From: Methylocella tundrae | GTDB taxonomy: Bacteria > Pseudomonadota > Alphaproteobacteria > Rhizobiales > Beijerinckiaceae | Direction: 5' to 3' | Assembly (NCBI RefSeq): GCF_038024855.1 | Contig: NZ_CP139089.1 | Coordinates: forward strand, 1,302,001-1,366,000 | DNA: 64,000 nucleotides | Part shown: in pieces, positions 27,326-42,534 of the stretch | Numbering within the stretch: position 1 is the first letter of the stretch | Layout of the letters: the number at the start of each line of letters is the position of its first letter | Program-made: the position numbers and the translations under genes | Notes under the pieces: model-generated | Databases searched by the model: none | What the model was told of the DNA's origin: nothing | What the model saw: only the letters and a program-made list of their open reading frames with translations

Positions 27326-28048
27326 TCACTGCCGGAACGGGAAGTTGAATGCGCGCAACAGGGCGCGCGCCTCGTCGTCGGTTTTCGCCGTCGTGCAGAC
27401 GATGATGTCCATGCCGACGATGCTTTCCACCTGATCATAATTGATCTCGGGGAAAATAATGTGTTCCTTGATGCCCATGGCGTAGTTGCCGCGGCCATCG
27501 AAGCTTTTCGGGTTCAGGCCGCGGAAGTCGCGAATGCGCGGCAGCGCAATCGTCACCAGACGGTCGAGAAACTCGTACATGCGCGTCTTGCGCAAAGTGA
27601 CCTTCGCGCCGATCGGCATGTTTTCGCGCACCTTGAAGGTCGCGATCGCCTTGCGGGCGTGCGTGATGACGGGCTTCTGTCCGGCGATCAGACCGAGATC
27701 CGCCGCCGCCAGCGTCACCTTCTTGGTGTCGTTGACTGCTTCGCCGACGCCCATGTTCAGGACGATCTTTTCGATTGTCGGCACTTCGAGCGGGTTCTTG
27801 TAGCCGAACTGCTCGGTGAGCTGCTGGCGCACGACCTCGTCGTAATGCTTCTTGAGACGCGGCGCGTAATCCTTCGGCGAGGCAAGATCCGCCGCCGAAG
27901 CGGTCGCATAAGCTGCGCGCTCACGCCCACCGCCCTCGCCGCCGCCCTTGGCAACGGTCTTGGGGGCAACGCTCTTTGCGCCCTTGGCGTCTTTGCCGCC
28001 TTTGGGAGCGGCGCCCTTGCCGCCCTTCCCTGCTTTGGAATCAGCCAT
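27326..28048 (-). CDS. rplE: 50S ribosomal protein L5 with N-terminal extension
   Basis: A 240-residue protein. The usual L5 starts at about residue 60 ([18 protein letters not shown]) and is complete to the [15 protein letters not shown] end; L5 binds 5S rRNA and contacts P-site tRNA. The first 55 to 60 residues are a low-complexity extension rich in Lys, Gly and Ala, absent from the common 180-residue form. The extended start is supported by GGGAG before the ATG at 28048 and by an 8-base overlap with the rplX stop. No other ATG exists before the core. Confidence 0.93.
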   Translation of the reverse strand: MADSKAGKGGKGAAPKGGKDAKGAKSVAPKTVAKGGGEGGGRERAAYATASAADLASPKDYAPRLKKHYDEVVRQQLTEQFGYKNPLEVPTIEKIVLNMGVGEAVNDTKKVTLAAADLGLIAGQKPVITHARKAIATFKVRENMPIGAKVTLRKTRMYEFLDRLVTIALPRIRDFRGLNPKSFDGRGNYAMGIKEHIIFPEINYDQVESIVGMDIIVCTTAKTDDEARALLRAFNFPFRQ

Positions 28049-28358
28049 CGATCACGTCTCCCGACCGTTTCGCCACGCGAACCTTGCGGCCGTCATCTTG
28101 AATCTTGAAGCCAACCCGCGTCGCTTTGCCATCCTTGGGGTCGGCGATCGCGAGGTTCGACAAATGAATGGTCGCCTCTTTCGAGACGATGCCGGCTTCC
28201 TGGCTCGCAGTCTGCCGCTGATGGCGCTTTACCAGGTTCACGCCGCGAACGATGGCGCGATCCTCTTTCGGAATGACCTTAAGCACCTCTCCCGAGCGGC
28301 CCTTGTCGCGACCGACCAGGACGACGACCTTGTCGCCCTTCTTGATCTTGGCGGCCAT
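28041..28358 (-). CDS. rplX: 50S ribosomal protein L24
   Basis: A 105-residue L24 starting [20 protein letters not shown], the KOW motif that starts 50S assembly. The start overlaps the rplN stop by one base (TAATG), and its stop overlaps the rplE start by 8 bases. The frame stays open upstream through rplN, but that part is a shadow. Confidence 0.96.
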   Translation of the reverse strand: MAAKIKKGDKVVVLVGRDKGRSGEVLKVIPKEDRAIVRGVNLVKRHQRQTASQEAGIVSKEATIHLSNLAIADPKDGKATRVGFKIQDDGRKVRVAKRSGDVIDG

Positions 28359-28726
28359 TACAGCACCTCCGGGGCGAGCGAAATGATCTTCATCTGGTTG
28401 CGCGCGCGCAATTCGCGCGGCACCGGCCCAAAGATGCGGGTGCCGATCGGCTCCGACTGATTGTTGATCAGCACCGCAGCGTTGGAATCGAAGCGGATCA
28501 CCGAACCGTCGGCGCGCTTGATGTCCTTCGCCGTGCGCACAACGACCGCCTTCATGACATCGCCCTTCTTGACGCGGCCGCGCGGAATAGCCTCCTTGAT
28601 CGACACGACAATGATGTCGCCGACGCCGGCATATTTCCGCTTCGAGCCGCCGAGCACCTTGATGCACATCACGCGGCGCGCGCCGGAATTGTCCGCGACG
28701 TCGAGATTCGTCTGCATCTGGATCAT
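28358..28726 (-). CDS. rplN: 50S ribosomal protein L14
   Basis: A 122-residue L14 with the near-invariant start [20 protein letters not shown] and end [14 protein letters not shown]. It lies at the subunit interface and forms the B8 bridge. A 108-base spacer with a hairpin (28790-28807) separates it from rpsQ. Confidence 0.97.
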   Translation of the reverse strand: MIQMQTNLDVADNSGARRVMCIKVLGGSKRKYAGVGDIIVVSIKEAIPRGRVKKGDVMKAVVVRTAKDIKRADGSVIRFDSNAAVLINNQSEPIGTRIFGPVPRELRARNQMKIISLAPEVL

Positions 28727-28789
28727 CGTTTCATACCTTTCTTGTCAGAACGGTTTCCGGAGCGTCAACCACGCCGCGGACTACGTCTG

Positions 28790-28807
28790 AAGGAGGCCCG
28801 CCTCCTT
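28790..28807 (-). promoter_or_regulatory. SD/anti-SD hairpin in the rpsQ-rplN spacer
   Basis: Arms AAGGAGG and CCTCCTT pair perfectly around a 4-base loop. On the mRNA (minus strand) the element lies 28 bases after the rpsQ stop and 63 bases before the rplN start. It contains a full Shine-Dalgarno core paired with its own complement. There is no T tract, so termination is unlikely; an RNA processing or ribosome-standby role is possible. Confidence 0.5.
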
Positions 28808-28834
28808 AGCGTCTAAAGAGCAATCTCAAAAGCC

Positions 28835-29074
28835 TCAGGCGTTTTCCGTCGGCACGACGATCCATCGTTTCAGCTTAGAGATCGGCTTGGTCTCCTCGAT
28901 GGACACCGTGTCGCCGACCTTGAAGGCCTTTGTCTCGTCATGCGCGTGGTAGTTCTTCGACCGCCGCACCGTCTTCTTCAAGAGCGGGTGCGTAAATCGA
29001 CGCTCCACCTTCACGACAATGGTTTTTTCCTGCTTGTCGCTCACGACGACGCCCTGGAGAATTCGCTTCGGCAT
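28835..29074 (-). CDS. rpsQ: 30S ribosomal protein S17
   Basis: A 79-residue S17, starting [20 protein letters not shown], with the family core [24 protein letters not shown] primary 16S rRNA binder of the 5' domain. Normal length. The spacer after rpmC is 64 bases. Confidence 0.96.
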   Translation of the reverse strand: MPKRILQGVVVSDKQEKTIVVKVERRFTHPLLKKTVRRSKNYHAHDETKAFKVGDTVSIEETKPISKLKRWIVVPTENA

Positions 29075-29138
29075 AGTCTTTCAAACCTGTTCTTTTCCGA
29101 CCGGGCGGAGCCCGCGGCGCAAGCCTATTTCAGCAAGC

Positions 29139-29351
29139 CTATTTTACGGCCCCGCTCCGCAACTGCGCAGCGATCGTCTTGAGGCGGGCGATGTCGCGGC
29201 GAACGACCCGCACGCGCGCGGTGTTTTCGAGCTGCCCGGTGGCGCGCTGGAAGCGGAGATTGAACTGCTCTTTCTTGAGGTTCAAAATCTCCTGCTCAAG
29301 CTGATCGCCGGACATGACCTTGAGATCGGACAAACGCTGTGTCGCTTTCAT
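29139..29351 (-). CDS. rpmC: 50S ribosomal protein L29
   Basis: A 70-residue L29, [20 protein letters not shown], the helical hairpin protein at the peptide exit tunnel that contributes to the SRP and trigger-factor docking site. The frame is open upstream through rplP, but the ATG at 29351, 11 bases after the rplP stop, is the standard start. Confidence 0.95.
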   Translation of the reverse strand: MKATQRLSDLKVMSGDQLEQEILNLKKEQFNLRFQRATGQLENTARVRVVRRDIARLKTIAAQLRSGAVK

Positions 29352-29362
29352 GACCGCTCCCC

Positions 29363-29776
29363 TTATTCCTGAATGCGCTGGATGAAGCGCGTCTTGATCG
29401 GCAGCTTCGCGGAGGCGAGCCGCAGCGCCTCTCGCGCGAGATCGACAGGAACGCCGTCGAGTTCGAACATGATGCGGCCCGGCGCGACGCGAACCGCCCA
29501 AAGCTCAGGCGCGCCCTTGCCCTTACCCATGCGCACTTCAGTCGGCTTCTTCGAGACCGGCACATCCGGGAAGATGCGGATCCAAACACGGCCGGCGCGC
29601 TTCATGTGACGCGTCATGGCTCGGCGAGCCGCCTCGATCTGACGCGCGGTGATCCGCTCGGGCTCGAGCGCCTTCAGGCCGAACTGCCCGAAGTTCAGTT
29701 CGAAACCACCCTTCGAGGCGCCGTGAATACGGCCCTTGAAGGCTTTCCGGAATTTGGTGCGCTTGGGTTGCAGCAT
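29363..29776 (-). CDS. rplP: 50S ribosomal protein L16
   Basis: A 137-residue L16, [20 protein letters not shown], with the conserved [20 protein letters not shown] segment near the A site. It shapes the peptidyl transferase centre and tRNA positioning. Normal length and standard place between rpsC and rpmC. Confidence 0.97.
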   Translation of the reverse strand: MLQPKRTKFRKAFKGRIHGASKGGFELNFGQFGLKALEPERITARQIEAARRAMTRHMKRAGRVWIRIFPDVPVSKKPTEVRMGKGKGAPELWAVRVAPGRIMFELDGVPVDLAREALRLASAKLPIKTRFIQRIQE

Positions 29777-29807
29777 GATTCAAAAACTCTCAGATGTTCA
29801 GTCGCGC

Positions 29808-30524
29808 TCAGGCGGCGTCGCGATCGCGCCGGCGCCGCTCGCCGCCGCCGCCGTGGTCCTGCTCGGCCAATCGCTTGTCCTGAGCCATTGGATCATGTTC
29901 CAGGATTTCACCCTTGAAGATCCAGACCTTGATGCCGCATGTGCCATAGGCCGTATGAGCCGTCGCCGTGCCGTAATCGACGTCCGCGCGCAGCGTATGC
30001 AGCGGCACCCGGCCCTCGCGATACCATTCAAGCCGCGCGATTTCAGCGCCGCCGAGGCGACCCGAGCAATTGATGCGGATGCCTTCCGCGCCGAGGCGCA
30101 TCGCCGATTGCACTGCGCGCTTCATGGCGCGCCGGAAGGCGACGCGACGCTCGAGCTGCTGCGCAATCGAATCCGCGACGAGGGTCGCGTCGATCTCGGG
30201 CTTACGCACCTCGACGATGTTGATGAGGACTTCGCTGTCCGTCATCTTCGCGACGAGCTTGCGGATCTTGTCGATGTCCGCGCCCTTCTTGCCGATGACG
30301 ACGCCGGGGCGAGCGGAATGAATCGTCACGCGGCACTTCTTGTGCGGACGCTCGATGATGATCTTCGAGACGGCGGCCTGCTTCAGCGTCTTCATCAGAG
30401 CCTCGCGGATCGCCATGTCCTCATGCAGGAGCTTGCCATATTCGCCCTTGCCTGCGAACCAGCGCGAATCCCAGGTCCGGTTGATGCCGAGCCGAAGGCC
30501 GATCGGGTTGACTTTCTGTCCCAT
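29808..30524 (-). CDS. rpsC: 30S ribosomal protein S3
   Basis: A 238-residue S3, [20 protein letters not shown], with the KH domain [16 protein letters not shown] and the C-terminal [15 protein letters not shown]. The last 20 residues are a basic, Arg/Asp/Gly-rich tail. It forms part of the mRNA entry tunnel. Confidence 0.97.
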   Translation of the reverse strand: MGQKVNPIGLRLGINRTWDSRWFAGKGEYGKLLHEDMAIREALMKTLKQAAVSKIIIERPHKKCRVTIHSARPGVVIGKKGADIDKIRKLVAKMTDSEVLINIVEVRKPEIDATLVADSIAQQLERRVAFRRAMKRAVQSAMRLGAEGIRINCSGRLGGAEIARLEWYREGRVPLHTLRADVDYGTATAHTAYGTCGIKVWIFKGEILEHDPMAQDKRLAEQDHGGGGERRRRDRDAA

Positions 30525-30533
30525 CTTCTCTCC

Positions 30534-30920
30534 TCAGGCCTCAGCCGCAGCGGCGACTTCGCGCAGCACGATGGTCAGATGCGAGAACGGCTTCTCGATC
30601 CGGCCCGACCGGCCGCGCGCACGCGCGCTGAACCGCTTCATCACCAAAGCCTTGCCGACATGGGCCTCGGCGACGACGAGATCGTCGACATCGAGGCTAT
30701 GATTGTTTTCCGCATTCGCGATCGCGCTCTCCAACGTCTTCTTGACGTCGAAGGCGATGCGCTTGCGCGAAAATTGCAGATCGGCCAGCGCCCGGTCGAC
30801 CTTCTTGCCGCGAATGAGCTGGGCAAGCAAATTCAGCTTCTGCGGGCTGACGCGCAACATGCGCGCCACCGCCTTGGCCTCATTGTCTTTCAGCGCCCGC
30901 TGCGTTTTCTCCTTGGACAT
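30534..30920 (-). CDS. rplV: 50S ribosomal protein L22
   Basis: A 128-residue L22. Start [20 protein letters not shown] at 30920; the open frame upstream (to 30953) is in rpsS read in another frame. The beta-hairpin that lines the exit tunnel, [20 protein letters not shown], is intact. It follows rpsS by one base. Confidence 0.96.
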   Translation of the reverse strand: MSKEKTQRALKDNEAKAVARMLRVSPQKLNLLAQLIRGKKVDRALADLQFSRKRIAFDVKKTLESAIANAENNHSLDVDDLVVAEAHVGKALVMKRFSARARGRSGRIEKPFSHLTIVLREVAAAAEA

Positions 30921-30921
30921 A

Positions 30922-31200
30922 TCAGCCTCTCCTGGCTTTCTTGTCCGCCGCATGGCCGTGGAAGGTCCGCGTCGGAGAGAATTCGCCGAACTTATGGCCG
31001 ATCATTTCCTCGGTCACAATGACGGGGACATGCTTGTGGCCATTGTAAACGCCGAACGTCAGCCCGACGAACTGCGGCAGAATGGTGGAGCGCCGGCTCC
31101 AGATCTTGATGATTTCGGAGCGTCCCGAAGCGCGAGAGGCGTCTGCCTTCTTCAGCAGATAACCGTCGACGAACGGGCCTTTCCAGATCGACCGAGCCAT
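30922..31200 (-). CDS. rpsS: 30S ribosomal protein S19
   Basis: A 92-residue S19 with [20 protein letters not shown] and the diagnostic [20 protein letters not shown] end. It is in the head of the 30S subunit. The start codon was placed at 31200, two bases after the rplB stop region; upstream open frame is a shadow of L2. Confidence 0.97.
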   Translation of the reverse strand: MARSIWKGPFVDGYLLKKADASRASGRSEIIKIWSRRSTILPQFVGLTFGVYNGHKHVPVIVTEEMIGHKFGEFSPTRTFHGHAADKKARRG

Positions 31201-31202
31201 GA

Positions 31203-32042
31203 TCAGCCCTTCTTCTTGCTCTTGTGACGCGAGGTCACGATGAATTTCGTTGTGGACTTGTTCGAGCGCGTCTTCTTGCCCTTGGTCGGCTTGCCCCATG
31301 GGGTCACCGGATGACGACCGCCCGAAGTGCGTCCCTCGCCGCCGCCATGCGGGTGATCGACTGGGTTCATGGTCACGCCGCGATTGTGTGGCCGCCGGCC
31401 GAGCCAGCGGCTGCGTCCCGCTTTGCCAACCGAGGCGTTCATATGATCGGGGTTCGACACCGCGCCGACAGTGGCGAAGCACTGGCCGTGGATCAGCCTC
31501 TGCTCGCCCGAATTCAGCCGGATGATGACATAGCCCTGGTCGCGGCCGACAACCTGCGCGAAGGTGCCCGCCGAACGAACCATCGCGCCGCCCTTGCCGA
31601 TTTTCATCTCGACATTATGCACGATCGTTCCAACCGGCATGTTGGCGAGCGCCATCGCATTGCCCGGCTTCACGTCCGTCTGCGCCGAGGCGATCACCTC
31701 ATCGCCGACCGCAAGCCGCTGCGGCGCAATGATGTAGGACTGCTCACCGTCCGCATAGCGCACCAGCGCGATGAACGACGTGCGGTTCGGATCATATTCG
31801 ATCCGCTCAACCTTCGCCGGCACGTCGAGCTTGCGGCGTTTGAAATCGATGATCCGATAGCTCTGCTTATGACCGCCGCCGCGAAAGCGAACGGTGATCC
31901 GCCCATTGTTATTGCGTCCGCCCGACGACGACTTGCCCTCGGTCAGCTGCTTCAGCGGCTTACCTTTATAAAGGTCGCTGCGATCGACGATCACGAGCTG
32001 GCGAAGGCTCGGCGTGACCGGTTTGAACGTCTTCAGTGCCAT
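31203..32042 (-). CDS. rplB: 50S ribosomal protein L2
   Basis: A 279-residue L2, [20 protein letters not shown]. The conserved C-terminal [20 protein letters not shown] contains the functionally critical His next to the peptidyl transferase centre. L2 is needed for subunit association. Normal length and order. Confidence 0.98.
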   Translation of the reverse strand: MALKTFKPVTPSLRQLVIVDRSDLYKGKPLKQLTEGKSSSGGRNNNGRITVRFRGGGHKQSYRIIDFKRRKLDVPAKVERIEYDPNRTSFIALVRYADGEQSYIIAPQRLAVGDEVIASAQTDVKPGNAMALANMPVGTIVHNVEMKIGKGGAMVRSAGTFAQVVGRDQGYVIIRLNSGEQRLIHGQCFATVGAVSNPDHMNASVGKAGRSRWLGRRPHNRGVTMNPVDHPHGGGEGRTSGGRHPVTPWGKPTKGKKTRSNKSTTKFIVTSRHKSKKKG

Positions 32043-32069
32043 CGGCGCAAATCCCTAAAATCCTAAAGT

Positions 32070-32381
32070 TCAAAGACCAGTCGTGACGTCGATCTTGTGA
32101 CCGTCAGCGAGGGTCACAACCGCCTTCTTCACGTCTGACTGAACGCCCCGCGTTCCTTTGAACGTTTTCTTCTTGCCCTTGCGGATCAGCGTATTGACGC
32201 CGGTCACCTTGACGTCAAACAGCCTTTCGACCGCCGCCTTGATCTCAGGCTTTGTCGCCGTCCGGCGAACCTTGAAGATCACCTGGTTCGCTTCCGAGGC
32301 GAGCGTCGCTTTTTCGGTGATCACCGGCGCGAGGATGACGTCGTAATGATGCGCATCGAGCGCGAGTTTCGAGCTGCTCAT
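32070..32381 (-). CDS. rplW: 50S ribosomal protein L23
   Basis: A 103-residue L23 with [20 protein letters not shown] and [19 protein letters not shown], typical of the family. It is the main docking site for trigger factor and SRP at the exit tunnel. Its start overlaps the rplD stop by 4 bases. Confidence 0.97.
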   Translation of the reverse strand: MSSSKLALDAHHYDVILAPVITEKATLASEANQVIFKVRRTATKPEIKAAVERLFDVKVTGVNTLIRKGKKKTFKGTRGVQSDVKKAVVTLADGHKIDVTTGL

Positions 32382-32998
32382 TTGAAACGCGCCTCCAAGG
32401 CGTCGATCGCCGCTTTGGTCAAAACGAGTTTGTCCCGGCGCAGAATGTCGTAGACGTTGATGCCCTGCACGGGCAGCACGTCAATTTGAGGAATGTTGCG
32501 CGCGGCGAGTGCGAAATTCACCTCAGGCTCCGCGCCGTCGATGATCAGGGCGTTGGTCAGGCCAAGCTTGGCGAAGCTGGCCTTGAGGCCCTTCGTCTTC
32601 ACATCGGGAACCGCGGCTTCCGACCAGACGATGATCCCGCCATCCTGCGCCTTTGCCGACAGCGCATGCTTCAACGCCAGCGCCCGCACCTTCTTGGGCA
32701 GGTCGTGCGCATGGGAGCGCACCACAGGACCGAAGGCGCGACCGCCGCCGCGGAACTGCGGCACGCGCGCCGAGCCGTGTCGCGCCGAGCCAGTGCCCTT
32801 CTGCTTATAGAGCTTCTTGCCGGTGCGCGCGATTTCCGCCCGCCCCTTGGTCTTGTGCGTTCCAGCCCGCCGCTTGGCGAGCTGATAGCGGACCATACGC
32901 GCGATCAGATCATGGCGCGGTTCGAGTCCGAAGATCGCATCGTCAAGGTCGATCGACCCGGCCGCCTCGCCGTTCAAAGAGGTAATGTCGATCTTCAC
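32378..32998 (-). CDS. rplD: 50S ribosomal protein L4
   Basis: A 206-residue L4. The conserved loop [20 protein letters not shown] followed by [16 protein letters not shown] enters the exit tunnel. The protein can also repress S10 operon expression in some bacteria. It overlaps rplC and rplW by 4 bases on each side. Confidence 0.97.
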   Translation of the reverse strand: MKIDITSLNGEAAGSIDLDDAIFGLEPRHDLIARMVRYQLAKRRAGTHKTKGRAEIARTGKKLYKQKGTGSARHGSARVPQFRGGGRAFGPVVRSHAHDLPKKVRALALKHALSAKAQDGGIIVWSEAAVPDVKTKGLKASFAKLGLTNALIIDGAEPEVNFALAARNIPQIDVLPVQGINVYDILRRDKLVLTKAAIDALEARFK

Positions 32999-33723
32999 GA
33001 TTCCGCTCCCGTCCCCGTCTCGGCGACATCGCCCTCGACGGCGCCTTCGGCCAGGCGATATTTGCCAGGCTTCGGCGCGTCTTTCGGAAGCGCCTTCTTC
33101 ACAGCGTCGCGCACATAGATCCAGCCGCCGGCGGTGCCAGGCACCGCGCCTTCGACCAGGATCAATCCGCGCTCGATATCGAGCTGGACAACCCGAAGAT
33201 TAAGCGTCGTTACCCGCTCGGTCCCCAAATGTCCGGCCATCTTCTTGTTCTTGAAGGTCTTGCCGGGATCCTGACGGCCACCAGTCGAACCATGCGAGCG
33301 GTGCGACAGCGACACGCCATGCGTTGCGCGCAAGCCGCCGAAGTTCCACCGCTTCATCGGGCCGGCAAAGCCCTTGCCGATGCTCGTGCCCGTCACATCG
33401 ACAAACTGACCAACGACGAAATGATCCGCCGTGATCTCCGCGCCGACCGGAAGCAGCGCATCTTCCTCAACGCGGAATTCGGCGAGCTTAAGCTTCGGCT
33501 CGACCTTCGCGACGGCGAAGCGGCTACGCTCCGCCTTCGACACGTTCTTCACCTTGGCTCGGCCAATGCCGAGCTGAAGCGCCGTGTAGCCGTTCTGCTC
33601 TTTGGTCCGGTGCGCGACGACCTGGCAGCCGTCGAGCTTCAAAACCGTGACCGGCACATGCTCGCCGACGTCGCTGAAAACGCGAGTCATGCCGAGCTTC
33701 TGTGCGATGACACCTGACCGCAT
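32995..33723 (-). CDS. rplC: 50S ribosomal protein L3
   Basis: A 242-residue L3, [20 protein letters not shown], with the conserved [23 protein letters not shown]-type loop near residue 150 that reaches the peptidyl transferase centre and carries the methylated Gln in many bacteria. The C-terminal 20 residues form an acidic Glu/Gly/Ala tail. It is 84 bases after rpsJ. Confidence 0.97.
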   Translation of the reverse strand: MRSGVIAQKLGMTRVFSDVGEHVPVTVLKLDGCQVVAHRTKEQNGYTALQLGIGRAKVKNVSKAERSRFAVAKVEPKLKLAEFRVEEDALLPVGAEITADHFVVGQFVDVTGTSIGKGFAGPMKRWNFGGLRATHGVSLSHRSHGSTGGRQDPGKTFKNKKMAGHLGTERVTTLNLRVVQLDIERGLILVEGAVPGTAGGWIYVRDAVKKALPKDAPKPGKYRLAEGAVEGDVAETGTGAES

Positions 33724-33807
33724 GGTTCAATCCTTCAAGTCCCAAGCATGACGCAGCCATTTGGCCGCCAAGCGAGGGGATTCGTCTCTTGCAACAGCCC
33801 GCTTGCG

Positions 33808-34116
<309 letters not shown>

Positions 34117-34245
34117 CAATTCAATCCCTGTCGGCCCGCGTCGGAAATATCCGGTTCGCCGGCTTTAACCCTGTCCCATGCCGCCCCCGCATGGCTGACG
34201 GCGCAAAGCCGCCAGCCCGGGGACTTATCGTCTTGTCCGCAATCG

Positions 34246-35436
<1,191 letters not shown>

Positions 35437-35477
35437 CGTATGGCTCCTCTAGAATCTCTTAGCGCTTGGCTCGCCGC

Positions 35478-37553
<2,076 letters not shown>

Positions 37554-37590
37554 ATTCAATTCCCTTCAAGCGCGAAACGCTCAAAATTCT

Positions 37591-38082
<492 letters not shown>

Positions 38083-38142
38083 TCAATTTCTAAATGGGGC
38101 CAAGATGCAAGGCCGGCTATGGTGCTTTACGCGAAAGCCCGA

Positions 38143-38514
38143 TTATTTCGGCCGCTTCGCGCCATATTTCGAACGGCGCTGCTTGCGGTTCTTGACGCCC
38201 TGCGTGTCGAGCACGCCGCGCAGGATGTGATAGCGCACGCCGGGCAGATCCTTGACGCGGCCGCCGCGGATCATCACCACCGAATGCTCCTGCAGATTGT
38301 GGCCCTCGCCCGGAATATAGCCAATGACCTCGAAACCGTTGGTGAGGCGCACCTTGGCGACCTTGCGAAGCGCCGAGTTCGGCTTCTTCGGCGTGGTCGT
38401 GTAGACGCGCGTGCAGACGCCGCGCTTCTGCGGGGAGGCGCCGAGATGGCGGGCCTTTTCCCGGTAGGTCTTTTCCTGTCGCGGCTTGCGGATCAATTGA
38501 CTGATCGTCGGCAT
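38143..38514 (-). CDS. rpsL: 30S ribosomal protein S12
   Basis: A 123-residue S12, [20 protein letters not shown]. The decoding-site motif [19 protein letters not shown] includes the Lys residues that are the usual sites of streptomycin resistance; here they are the wild-type Lys. [20 protein letters not shown] is intact. It is the first gene of the whole cluster, with a promoter at about 38853-38881. Confidence 0.98.
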   Translation of the reverse strand: MPTISQLIRKPRQEKTYREKARHLGASPQKRGVCTRVYTTTPKKPNSALRKVAKVRLTNGFEVIGYIPGEGHNLQEHSVVMIRGGRVKDLPGVRYHILRGVLDTQGVKNRKQRRSKYGAKRPK

Positions 38515-38913
38515 GCTTCGTCTTTCCAAACAATTAGAGGCAAGAGCCATTCTGCCCTTGCCGAGGTAGCGATATCGCCAGAATCCCCGCTTTGCCCGCC
38601 GACCGGCACGCAAAAACGCGAAAAAATCAGCGCCAATAGCCGCTTAAGGCTTTCGGCGCTGGGTTCACGCAGAGGACCACGGCAAACCATGGTCTTGCCT
38701 CTCGTCGACCCAAGACGAATCCGCAAGGAATCGCACAGAGGATCTTTATTGTGACATTACAGTCGCTGGATCCGACAGCGTTTAGGCTTCAATGGGTTCA
38801 GGACGAGACGTCCCCGAAACGTAAAAGCCTACTGCCTGTCTGAGGTGGGCGGAACTTAGTGAGGTCCACCTGACCCGTCAACCCCTTTCCGCATGAAATT
38901 CATCTCTCTTTAG
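38515..38913. other. rpsL upstream region (long leader), no gene
   Basis: A 399-base stretch between serS and rpsL. It holds the promoter at 38853-38881 and a predicted leader of about 330 bases. Short minus-strand frames here (for example 38493-38726) lack ribosome binding sites. A long leader before rpsL would allow RNA-based control, but I saw no convincing attenuator hairpin. Confidence 0.5.
38853..38881 (-). promoter_or_regulatory. Sigma-70-type promoter of the str-S10-spc cluster
   Basis: On the minus strand TTGACG (38876-38881) and TAAGTT (38853-38858) are 17 bases apart. It lies 32 bases after the serS stop and about 340 bases before rpsL. It is the only consensus-like promoter I found before this very long gene block. 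Confidence 0.6.
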
Positions 38914-40323
<1,410 letters not shown>

Positions 40324-40355
40324 TCACCATGAGGGCTGGGGGATGCGCAGTGTTC

Positions 40356-41141
40356 TTAAGCGCCCGGCGCCTGCCCCGCGCTTTGGGTCATGCGCTTCTT
40401 TTCGATCATCCCCACCGCCACAATGGACAGCTCGTAAAGAAGCAGAGCCGGCGCCGCAAGCGCGAGCATCGAAAAAATATCGGGCGGCGTCAGCACAGCG
40501 GAAATAATAAAGACGAGCACCACGGCATAACGCCGCTTGTCGCGCAAAAAGGCCGAGTCGATAATTCCGACCTGCCCGAGAAGCGTGAGAACGACCGGCA
40601 GCTGGAAGGTGACGCCAAAGGCGAAGATCAAGGTCATGATCAGCGAGAGATATTCGCTGACGCGCGGCAAAAGCTCGATCTGCGCCCTGCCCGGTTCCTT
40701 TGCCTGCTGCATGCCGATGAAGAAATGCAGCAGGTTCGGCATCACGACGAAATAGACGAGCAAAGCGCCAAGGGCGAAAAAGATCGGCGTCGCCATCAGA
40801 TAAGGAGCGAAGGCCTTGCGCTCATGCTTATAAAGCCCCGGCGCCACAAAGGCGTAGATTTGCGCGAAAATCACCGGACAGGAGAGGAAGGCGGCGGCGA
40901 AAATCGCGACGCGAATCTGAGTGAAGAAATACTCCTGCGGCGCCGTGTAAATGAGTGTCGCGTCAGGGCCCGCGACATGCTCAAAGGGCACCAGAAGAAC
41001 ATTATAAATGTCCTTGGCGAAAAAGAAGCTGATGAGAAACATCACGAGAAAAGCCGCCACCGCCTTGATGAGCCGCGAGCGCAGCTCGATCAGGTGCTCC
41101 ATCAACGGGGCTTTGCTGGCCTCGATATCAGCGTCGGTCAT
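40356..41141 (-). CDS. tatC: Sec-independent translocase protein TatC
   Basis: A 261-residue protein with six membrane helices. The conserved start MEHLIELRSRLIKA (about residues 14-27) and the first periplasmic loop segment are typical. TatC recognises twin-arginine signals, such as those on the multicopper oxidase at 11060 and the island protein at 60367. It lies 138 bases after tatB, a larger gap than usual. Confidence 0.96.
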   Translation of the reverse strand: MTDADIEASKAPLMEHLIELRSRLIKAVAAFLVMFLISFFFAKDIYNVLLVPFEHVAGPDATLIYTAPQEYFFTQIRVAIFAAAFLSCPVIFAQIYAFVAPGLYKHERKAFAPYLMATPIFFALGALLVYFVVMPNLLHFFIGMQQAKEPGRAQIELLPRVSEYLSLIMTLIFAFGVTFQLPVVLTLLGQVGIIDSAFLRDKRRYAVVLVFIISAVLTPPDIFSMLALAAPALLLYELSIVAVGMIEKKRMTQSAGQAPGA

Positions 41142-41279
41142 CGAAGGCTCGTCTTTGTAGGCTGCTGCTTGGGCAGTTGGTTGGCGGACGCCGGCCGGAG
41201 ACCCACGGGGAGCCGGCGCGACGCGGCCGGCGGCCTGGTCCGCGCCCTCGGGAGATCGAGCGCTTGCGCCCTCTCGAAA

Positions 41280-41918
41280 TCACGCATTGTCTTGCAGCGA
41301 TGGGTCGCGACGAAGGGGAGCCGCCGAATGATCGCCCTCGACATGCGGCTGCCCGGCGTGCGGCTGCTCGGGGCGAGGCGCGGTTTCGATTTCAGCCTTG
41401 AGAGCGGTCGCCAGAGCCTGCATCTCTGCGTCTATTCCCGCCTTCGAGCCTTCCTGGCCCTTTTGATCCGCGCCGGCGCCCTCGTGCGGGCCTTCCGGCG
41501 ATACAGGCAGATCCAGCTCCTTCAGCGCCGGCCCGGAGCCATCAGAGGCAGCCGGCAAGCCTGGCGGGGACAAGGCCTGGGCGGCTGCGGGATCAGCCAC
41601 TGGGAGGGCGCTGGATTTGGCGGCCGGCGCGGCGCCGTCGATCGCGCCCTTGAGCTCATTCTTAATATCGGCGAGAGGGTTGAATGGAATGTCGACCTTG
41701 GCGCTTTGGGCGAGCTTTTCGACGTCAGCCTTGACGTCGGCCATGTCGGCTTCCCGCATCGCCTCCATGAACTGGCCCTGAAATTCCGCCGCCATCCGCC
41801 GCATCTTGCCGACAGCCTGCCCAAGCTGACGCAGCACGCGCGGCAGCTCCTTGGGCCCGATGACGATCAGCGCCACGATCCCGATGATGATGAGTTTGCC
41901 AGCGTCGAAATCGAACAT
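41280..41918 (-). CDS. tatB: Sec-independent translocase protein TatB
   Basis: A 212-residue TatB. MFDFDAGKLIIIGIVALIVIGPKELPRVLR is the membrane helix plus hinge (about residues 1-30), and an amphipathic helix follows (to about 90). The remaining 120 residues are an Ala/Pro/Glu-rich, probably disordered tail, longer than in enterobacteria but usual in Hyphomicrobiales. It works with TatC in the receptor complex. Confidence 0.94.
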   Translation of the reverse strand: MFDFDAGKLIIIGIVALIVIGPKELPRVLRQLGQAVGKMRRMAAEFQGQFMEAMREADMADVKADVEKLAQSAKVDIPFNPLADIKNELKGAIDGAAPAAKSSALPVADPAAAQALSPPGLPAASDGSGPALKELDLPVSPEGPHEGAGADQKGQEGSKAGIDAEMQALATALKAEIETAPRPEQPHAGQPHVEGDHSAAPLRRDPSLQDNA

Positions 41919-41956
41919 GCGGGACGGTTACTCGAATCTGCTCGCAGGGGCTCGGC

Positions 41957-42205
41957 TCAGCTGACCTTGCGAGTCTCCGAGACCTTCGCCGGATCGCCAG
42001 CGACCTGATGGTCGATGCTCCGCAACGGAGCCTCGCCGGCCCGCTGGGCCTCAGCCTTCTCGTCGTCTTCCGAAAGGCCCTTCTTGAATGATTTAATGCC
42101 TTTGGCGACATCGCCCATGATGTCGGAAATTTTGCCCTTACCGCCGAACACCAGCAGCACGACCGCCCCGACGATAAGCCAATGCCAGATGGAAAGACCG
42201 CCCAT
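41957..42205 (-). CDS. tatA: Sec-independent translocase protein TatA
   Basis: An 82-residue Tat[21 protein letters not shown], then the [24 protein letters not shown] amphipathic helix (residues 20-43) and a polar tail. It is the pore-forming subunit. It lies 38 bases upstream of tatB on the same strand and is the first gene of the tat-serS block. Confidence 0.96.
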   Translation of the reverse strand: MGGLSIWHWLIVGAVVLLVFGGKGKISDIMGDVAKGIKSFKKGLSEDDEKAEAQRAGEAPLRSIDHQVAGDPAKVSETRKVS

Positions 42206-42534
42206 GGCGAAAACCCCTTGAATGAGAGCGCGCCGGCGCCAGGCGCGCGTTTAAGCGCAGAACTTATGGCGCCCCCGGTCCAAAAACAAGGAAGGCCGTG
42301 AGGAAATTCAGGCGTCGCATTTAATCTTGTGCCTCGTTCTTAAGCAAATGGCGCAGCTTTGAGCGCACATGACGTCTCGATGCGCGCGCCCAAAACCGCC
42401 ACCCGTGTTTGTGGGCCGCATTTTCCGAACATTCCCTCGAAGCAACTATTATTCCCAAATCCCGCAGCAGGCGGTGGCACATGGATTGCCAAGAAGTTTT
42501 TTTCACTTTTAGGAAACCAAGCTGCGAGGCTTCC
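42206..42534. other. Divergent promoter region, no gene
   Basis: About 330 bases between tatA (minus) and the APC permease (plus). The plus frame that enters the permease is open from 42409, but the part before 42535 has no domain character. No clear boxes were identified. Confidence 0.4.
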
